NCBI GenBank assembly: GCA_019416065.1
Contig: DXYB01000044.1
Location: 1 to 16,145 of the forward strand
Direction: 5' to 3'
Length of the DNA: 16,145 nucleotides
Source: Acidaminococcus sp.
Lineage (GTDB): Bacteria; Bacillota; Negativicutes; Acidaminococcales; Acidaminococcaceae
This document shows, one piece after another, positions 12,834 through 16,145 of the stretch. The position numbers and the translations under genes were made by a program. A model generated the notes under the pieces. It made no database searches. It was not told where the DNA came from and worked only from the letters and a program-made list of their open reading frames with translations. The number at the start of each line of letters is the position of its first letter. The stretch's first letter is position 1.

Positions 12834-14108
12834 TTAAATTTTAGCCAGGGCCTGGTCTAAGTCCTCAATAATATCTTCCACATTTTCGATACCGCAGGAT
12901 AGACGGATTAGATCCGGCTTGACCCCGGCAGCAATCAGCTCATCGTCCGTTAATTGCCGGTGGGTAGAGCTGGCCGGGTGCAAAACGCAGGTATGGGCAT
13001 CAGCCACATGGGTGGCAATCATCGCGATCTGCAGATGTTTCATAAATTCCTCAGCGGCTTTCCGCCCACCTTGTACCCCAAAGGCAATGACGCCACAAGT
13101 TCCTTGAGGCATGTACTTTTGGGCTAATTGATAATAGGGATTGTCCGGCAAGCCGGGATAATTGATCCAGGCCACTTTGTGATGTTGCGACAGGTATTGC
13201 GCAACTTTCAGGCCGTTTTCACAGTGCCGCTGCATCCGCACGGCCAGTGACTCCAGGCCCAGGTTTAACAGGTAGCAGTTCATAGGGGAGGGAATGGCTC
13301 CCAAGTCCCGCATAAGCTGGGCTACGCATTTGGTAATATAGGCACCTGCATTACCAAACTGCTTTACATACGTAATGCCGTGATAGGATTCGTCCGGAGT
13401 GGTGAGCCCGGGGAACTTATCTTTGTGGGCCATCCAGTCAAACTTCCCGGAATCTACAATAGCACCACCCACGGTGGCATCGTGACCATCCATATATTTG
13501 GTAGTGGAGTGGGTAACGATATCCGCGCCCCATTCAAAGGGACGACAGTTGATAGGCGTGGCAAAGGTATTGTCTACGATCAGGGGAACGCCATGGGCAT
13601 GGGCTGCTTTGGCAAAGCGTTCAATGTCAAACACAGTCAGCGCCGGATTGGCAAGGGTCTCTCCAAAAACCGCCTTGGTGTTGGGCTTAAAAGCAGCATG
13701 TAATTCTTCATCGCTGCAATCAGGCTCCACAAAGGTAAAATCTACACCCATGCGCCGCATGGTGACGTTGAATAAATTGAAGCTGCCACCGTAAATGGCA
13801 GACGAAGCTACGACATGGTCGCCCTGCCCAGCCAAATTGAATACAGCAAAAAAGGTGGCTGCCTGTCCGGACGACGTGAGAAGCGCAGCCGTGCCCCCTT
13901 CCAGGGCTGCAATTTTTTTAGCGACGTAATCGTTGGTGGGATTTTGCAGACGGGTATAAAAATAGCCTTCTGCTTCCAGATCGAATAGTTTCCCCATTGC
14001 TTCGGATGAGTCATATTTGAAAGTGGTGCTTTGGATAATGGGGATCATCCGAGGTTCCCCGTTTTTCGGTGTGTAGCCGGCCTGAATGCATTTGGTTTCT
14101 TCGCGCAT
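12834..14108 (-). CDS. metY: O-acetylhomoserine sulfhydrylase (aminocarboxypropyltransferase)
   Basis: A 424-residue PLP-dependent enzyme of the Cys/Met metabolism family, of the length usual for MetY. It makes homocysteine from O-acetylhomoserine and sulfide in the cytoplasm. Visible motifs are the N-terminal QAGYTPKNGEPR, SSGQAA (79-84), GGSFNLF, the PLP Asp in VDNTFATP (Asp179), and Lys204 in HSTTKYMDGH, the Schiff-base lysine. The C-terminal ASSTHRQL and RLSCGIEN blocks are normal. Gene context with an ACT protein and PrpD-like gene does not explain it; it has its own promoter (14141-14170) and probably serves methionine synthesis. A GGGAGG element (about 14115-14121 on the opposite strand) precedes the ATG. 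I see no SAM riboswitch in the short leader. Confidence 0.92.
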   Translation of the reverse strand: MREETKCIQAGYTPKNGEPRMIPIIQSTTFKYDSSEAMGKLFDLEAEGYFYTRLQNPTNDYVAKKIAALEGGTAALLTSSGQAATFFAVFNLAGQGDHVVASSAIYGGSFNLFNVTMRRMGVDFTFVEPDCSDEELHAAFKPNTKAVFGETLANPALTVFDIERFAKAAHAHGVPLIVDNTFATPINCRPFEWGADIVTHSTTKYMDGHDATVGGAIVDSGKFDWMAHKDKFPGLTTPDESYHGITYVKQFGNAGAYITKCVAQLMRDLGAIPSPMNCYLLNLGLESLAVRMQRHCENGLKVAQYLSQHHKVAWINYPGLPDNPYYQLAQKYMPQGTCGVIAFGVQGGRKAAEEFMKHLQIAMIATHVADAHTCVLHPASSTHRQLTDDELIAAGVKPDLIRLSCGIENVEDIIEDLDQALAKI

Positions 14109-14140
14109 GGATTTTCCCTCCCGGAAATCAGTTTTACGTC

Positions 14141-14170
14141 ATTATAGCATAGGAGAGAGAAAAGTGAGAA
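14141..14170 (-). promoter_or_regulatory. Promoter of metY
   Basis: On the - strand an extended -10 TGCTATAAT covers 14141-14149, with TTCTCA as a weak -35 at 14165-14170, 18 bases apart. It lies in the 69-base gap between the ACT gene and metY and gives a short leader without a riboswitch-like fold. Confidence 0.7.
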
Positions 14171-14177
14171 ATCGTTT

Positions 14178-14543
14178 TCAGGAAATTTGATAGCCCGCCT
14201 GGGCAAGGACATCCAAGGCTTTTGGGAAATTTTCCTTTTTGGTCAGGATGTAGTCCGTATTGTAGGTAGAAATGGCAAAAATACCAATTTGCTGCTTTGC
14301 TAACACGGTGGAAATCTTGGCTAAAATCCCGATAAGGGAAAAATCCAATATGCCTTCTATACAAAACGCTTTCCATCCGTCGTCCCGTTTAAGGGTGTGG
14401 GGAGGAACATCTACCGTACGGCATACCAGCGATTTTTCCTCGTCAGTGCTGGCAGTAAAACAAAACGGGGCATCGTAATTCACCTCGCTGTAGTCTTTGA
14501 CTTTGCACACGGATAAATCCGCTGGGACTGCTTTTAGCTGCAT
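14178..14543 (-). CDS. Small ACT-domain protein (CASTOR-type ACT)
   Basis: A 121-residue protein. The C-terminal half (EGILDFSLIGILAKISTVLAKQQIGIFAISTYNTDYILTK region) is a clear ACT-like ligand-binding fold with the GILAKIS loop; the N-terminal half reads like a second, degenerate ACT unit, as in the small bacterial CASTOR/ACT_7 proteins. Such domains usually bind amino acids or small effectors. There is no enzyme domain. AGGAGG lies just upstream, and the gene starts 21 bases after the PrpD-like stop, so it is co-transcribed with it. It may be an effector sensor for that enzyme or for metY downstream; this is inference. Confidence 0.75.
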   Translation of the reverse strand: MQLKAVPADLSVCKVKDYSEVNYDAPFCFTASTDEEKSLVCRTVDVPPHTLKRDDGWKAFCIEGILDFSLIGILAKISTVLAKQQIGIFAISTYNTDYILTKKENFPKALDVLAQAGYQIS

Positions 14544-14564
14544 TGTGGCCTCCTAGTATGTAAA

Positions 14565-15926
14565 TTAGATTAACTGGGAAGAGGGGAGGTCAGGGAGTAC
14601 GGCTATTTGCTGCAAGGATTTTAGAAATTGGGCGGCGCGGTCTTTGTCGTAGATTTTTAAGCAGGCCATAGCCTTCTTTTCTAACTGTGCAGTGGTCAGA
14701 GGAGAAGTGACGCTACCCGAGGCATTTTTGATGTAGGTGCTGTGGGTCTCCCCGTTTTTTAAGGTAACGGTCATTTTGCAGCCCCAATTATCAGGGTACA
14801 AGGCTGTGAGTTCCGGGTCTTCCGTGACCGTAATCTTCTTTAGCAATGCCTGGCGGTGGGGGTCCTGAATGGCATCCGGCGTGAAATCATCCAGTGTGAT
14901 ATTTCCATTGATAAAAGCACAGGCTGCTGTATAGGGCGTGGAAAATTTTGCTTCTGTGGGTAATTGAGGATCTTTACTGGATTCGGTCATGCCGCATTGT
15001 TTAAGCCCCACCAGGTAGGTAGCCACCGCTACGTGTTCAATATCCTCTGGTGGGCAGCCTTTTCGCAGCTGGATCGCTGCATCAATGACACAATGGGTAC
15101 TGCGGCAGCAAGGATAGGGCTTTTTGTCCACGTTCTCAATTTCCCAGCTTTGTCCCAATTGATGATCCACGGCGGCGTAGGAATACTCGCGGCTCATCAT
15201 GGGGAAAATCCCGCCGTCAGCAGCGTTTAGAATTTCGGCAGAACCGCGCATGCCCGCTTTGGTCAAGAGAACAGCTTCCAATCCACTTACAGCAGCTCTG
15301 GCCGGGTGGAGAATTTTATTGGTCGCGCCATCGGCTAAAAACGCCCAAGTGGAGCAAGATTGGGTTCCAGCTAGGCCAAAGGCGGACAGCATTTCTTTGC
15401 CTGTCAGGTTATATAATCTGCCACAGGCGGCAGCCGCACCAAAAGTCCCCGCTGTCCCAGTGGCGTGCCATCCCAAATTGCGATGGGAAGAGACACCAAA
15501 TCCTGTGCCGATCCGTGCTTCTGCTTCGTAACCGGCAATTACAGCTTCCAAAAAGTCTTGGCCACTTTTATGCAAATAGCGTGCTACGGTCCAGGCTGTA
15601 GGCACGACCACGGTGCCAATGTGGGTCTTAGAATTGGTATGTACGTCATCCATTTCCAAAATATGGCCGATCATGGCGTTGAGAAAAACAGCAGTGCGCA
15701 AGGAAGCCTTACGTCCATCTCCCAATAATTCGGCCTGTTGGTGCTCTGCATTCTCTGTTTTTAGGTAGAGTTCCTGGATGGGCTCATATAGGGCATCTTG
15801 TTTTGCCCCCATGGCAACAGCCATAGAGTCATATACGCAGCTGACAGCAGCCTGTATTGCCGCTTCCGGGACCTGGTCCAGGGACAGATTAGCAACAAAT
15901 GTTGCCAGATTTTCCAGTTCTTTCAT
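14565..15926 (-). CDS. MmgE/PrpD-family protein (2-methylcitrate dehydratase-like)
   Basis: A 453-residue protein of the MmgE/PrpD family, whose members include 2-methylcitrate dehydratase, cis-aconitate decarboxylase and iminodisuccinate epimerase. Visible family blocks are GHILEMDDVH (about 85-95), HATGTAGTFGAAAACGRL, KPYPCCRSTHCVIDAA and AKFSTPYTAACAF. Full length is intact. No methylcitrate synthase or PrpB ortholog with a KRCGH loop is near, so a propionate methylcitrate cycle is not supported. It may act on a di- or tricarboxylic intermediate of the neighbouring catabolic genes, but it has its own promoter. A GGAAAGGA ribosome site lies upstream of the start. It forms an operon with the ACT gene. 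Confidence 0.88.
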   Translation of the reverse strand: MKELENLATFVANLSLDQVPEAAIQAAVSCVYDSMAVAMGAKQDALYEPIQELYLKTENAEHQQAELLGDGRKASLRTAVFLNAMIGHILEMDDVHTNSKTHIGTVVVPTAWTVARYLHKSGQDFLEAVIAGYEAEARIGTGFGVSSHRNLGWHATGTAGTFGAAAACGRLYNLTGKEMLSAFGLAGTQSCSTWAFLADGATNKILHPARAAVSGLEAVLLTKAGMRGSAEILNAADGGIFPMMSREYSYAAVDHQLGQSWEIENVDKKPYPCCRSTHCVIDAAIQLRKGCPPEDIEHVAVATYLVGLKQCGMTESSKDPQLPTEAKFSTPYTAACAFINGNITLDDFTPDAIQDPHRQALLKKITVTEDPELTALYPDNWGCKMTVTLKNGETHSTYIKNASGSVTSPLTTAQLEKKAMACLKIYDKDRAAQFLKSLQQIAVLPDLPSSQLI

Positions 15927-15985
15927 AGGGATCTTTCCTTTCTTCCAAAGGGACTATTTGCGAACGCATCTTTTTTCCTACTCTT

Positions 15986-16014
15986 ATTATAAACAAAAAG
16001 AAAACGAAGAAAAC
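15986..16014 (-). promoter_or_regulatory. Candidate promoter of the PrpD-ACT operon
   Basis: TATAAT on the - strand (15986-15991) with a poor -35 (around 16009-16014) in an A-rich stretch on the + strand. The weak -35 and the repeat just upstream suggest control by an activator. Confidence 0.5.
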
Positions 16015-16019
16015 TGAAA

Positions 16020-16045
16020 AAAAGTTTGGGCAGTTCAAAACTTTT
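16020..16045. promoter_or_regulatory. Inverted repeat upstream of the PrpD promoter
   Basis: AAAAGTTT (16020-16027) and AAACTTTT (16038-16045) form a perfect eight-base inverted repeat around ten bases. It lies immediately upstream of the presumed -35 of the PrpD promoter, the usual place for an activator site. The regulator is unknown and the motif does not match the 89-103 repeat. Confidence 0.4.
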
Positions 16046-16062
16046 GGCAATGTTAGGGTATG

Positions 16063-16099
16063 ACAGTGAAGACAGTATATGTCCTCACTGTTATTTTTT
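16063..16099 (+). terminator. Rho-independent terminator pointing right, with no + strand gene visible
   Basis: ACAGTGA (16063-16069) and TCACTGT (16085-16091) plus GAC/GTC inside, with one mismatch, enclose a seven-base loop and are followed by TATTTTTT. The T-run exists only on the + strand side. All genes to the left as far as 12834 are on the - strand. Confidence 0.65.
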
Positions 16100-16145
16100 G
16101 GTTCTATAATAAATGTTGGGGTCTTGTGGACGTTTACCTTCACAA

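Noticed and set aside
15889..16143. Open frame of 84 residues on the - strand at the right edge
   Set aside because: It runs through the PrpD promoter and the terminator hairpin and overlaps the PrpD start in another frame; the protein is rich in Phe and Lys from AT-rich DNA and resembles nothing.

Overview
The window looks like a chromosomal piece of an anaerobic Bacillota. Consensus AGGAGG-type ribosome sites precede most genes, a tripartite TRAP transporter has a lipoprotein receptor, and the catabolic genes are packed into operons. A Negativicutes (Acidaminococcaceae-like) host is my best guess, but it is an inference from general look and not a proof. There are fifteen convincing protein genes, no rRNA, tRNA, CRISPR array or insertion sequence, and no gene-free stretch above 300 bases.

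Region 1 (about 1-9891, all + strand) is one long organic-acid catabolic cluster. After a 297-base leader with a promoter and a LysR-type operator candidate come a TIM-barrel isomerase/dehydratase-like protein, a shikimate/quinate dehydrogenase paralogue, the TRAP subunits DctQ, DctM and DctP, a LysR-type regulator, a ThDP (thiamine diphosphate) enzyme, an isocitrate lyase/PEP mutase-family enzyme and an HMG-CoA-lyase-family enzyme. The cluster closes with a strong rho-independent terminator. Two stem-loops, before dctP and after the ThDP gene, may set segment expression.

Region 2 (9892-12817, + strand) is a three-gene operon: an orphan PTS EIIC-like membrane protein, a metal-dependent cyclase/kynurenine-formamidase-family hydrolase and a second TIM-barrel isomerase-like protein. 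It ends at a terminator. The EIIC and cyclase genes look more AT-rich than region 1, suggesting a different history.

Region 3 (12834-16145, - strand) holds an MmgE/PrpD-family dehydratase-like gene followed by a small ACT-domain gene, then metY (O-acetylhomoserine sulfhydrylase) with its own extended -10 promoter. A + strand terminator with no visible + strand gene lies near the right edge.

The most interesting idea is that region 1 encodes an undescribed pathway. A hydroxylated carboxylate is imported by TRAP and oxidised by an NAD-type AroE paralogue whose shikimate pocket is altered. It is then rearranged by a TIM-barrel enzyme (compare IolE or AsbF/QuiC) and cleaved by a ThDP enzyme (compare IolD or acetolactate synthase), an ICL/PEPM-family lyase with a rewritten catalytic loop and an HMGL-type lyase. 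No CoA-transferase or CoA-ligase is in the window. The substrate cannot be read from sequence alone.
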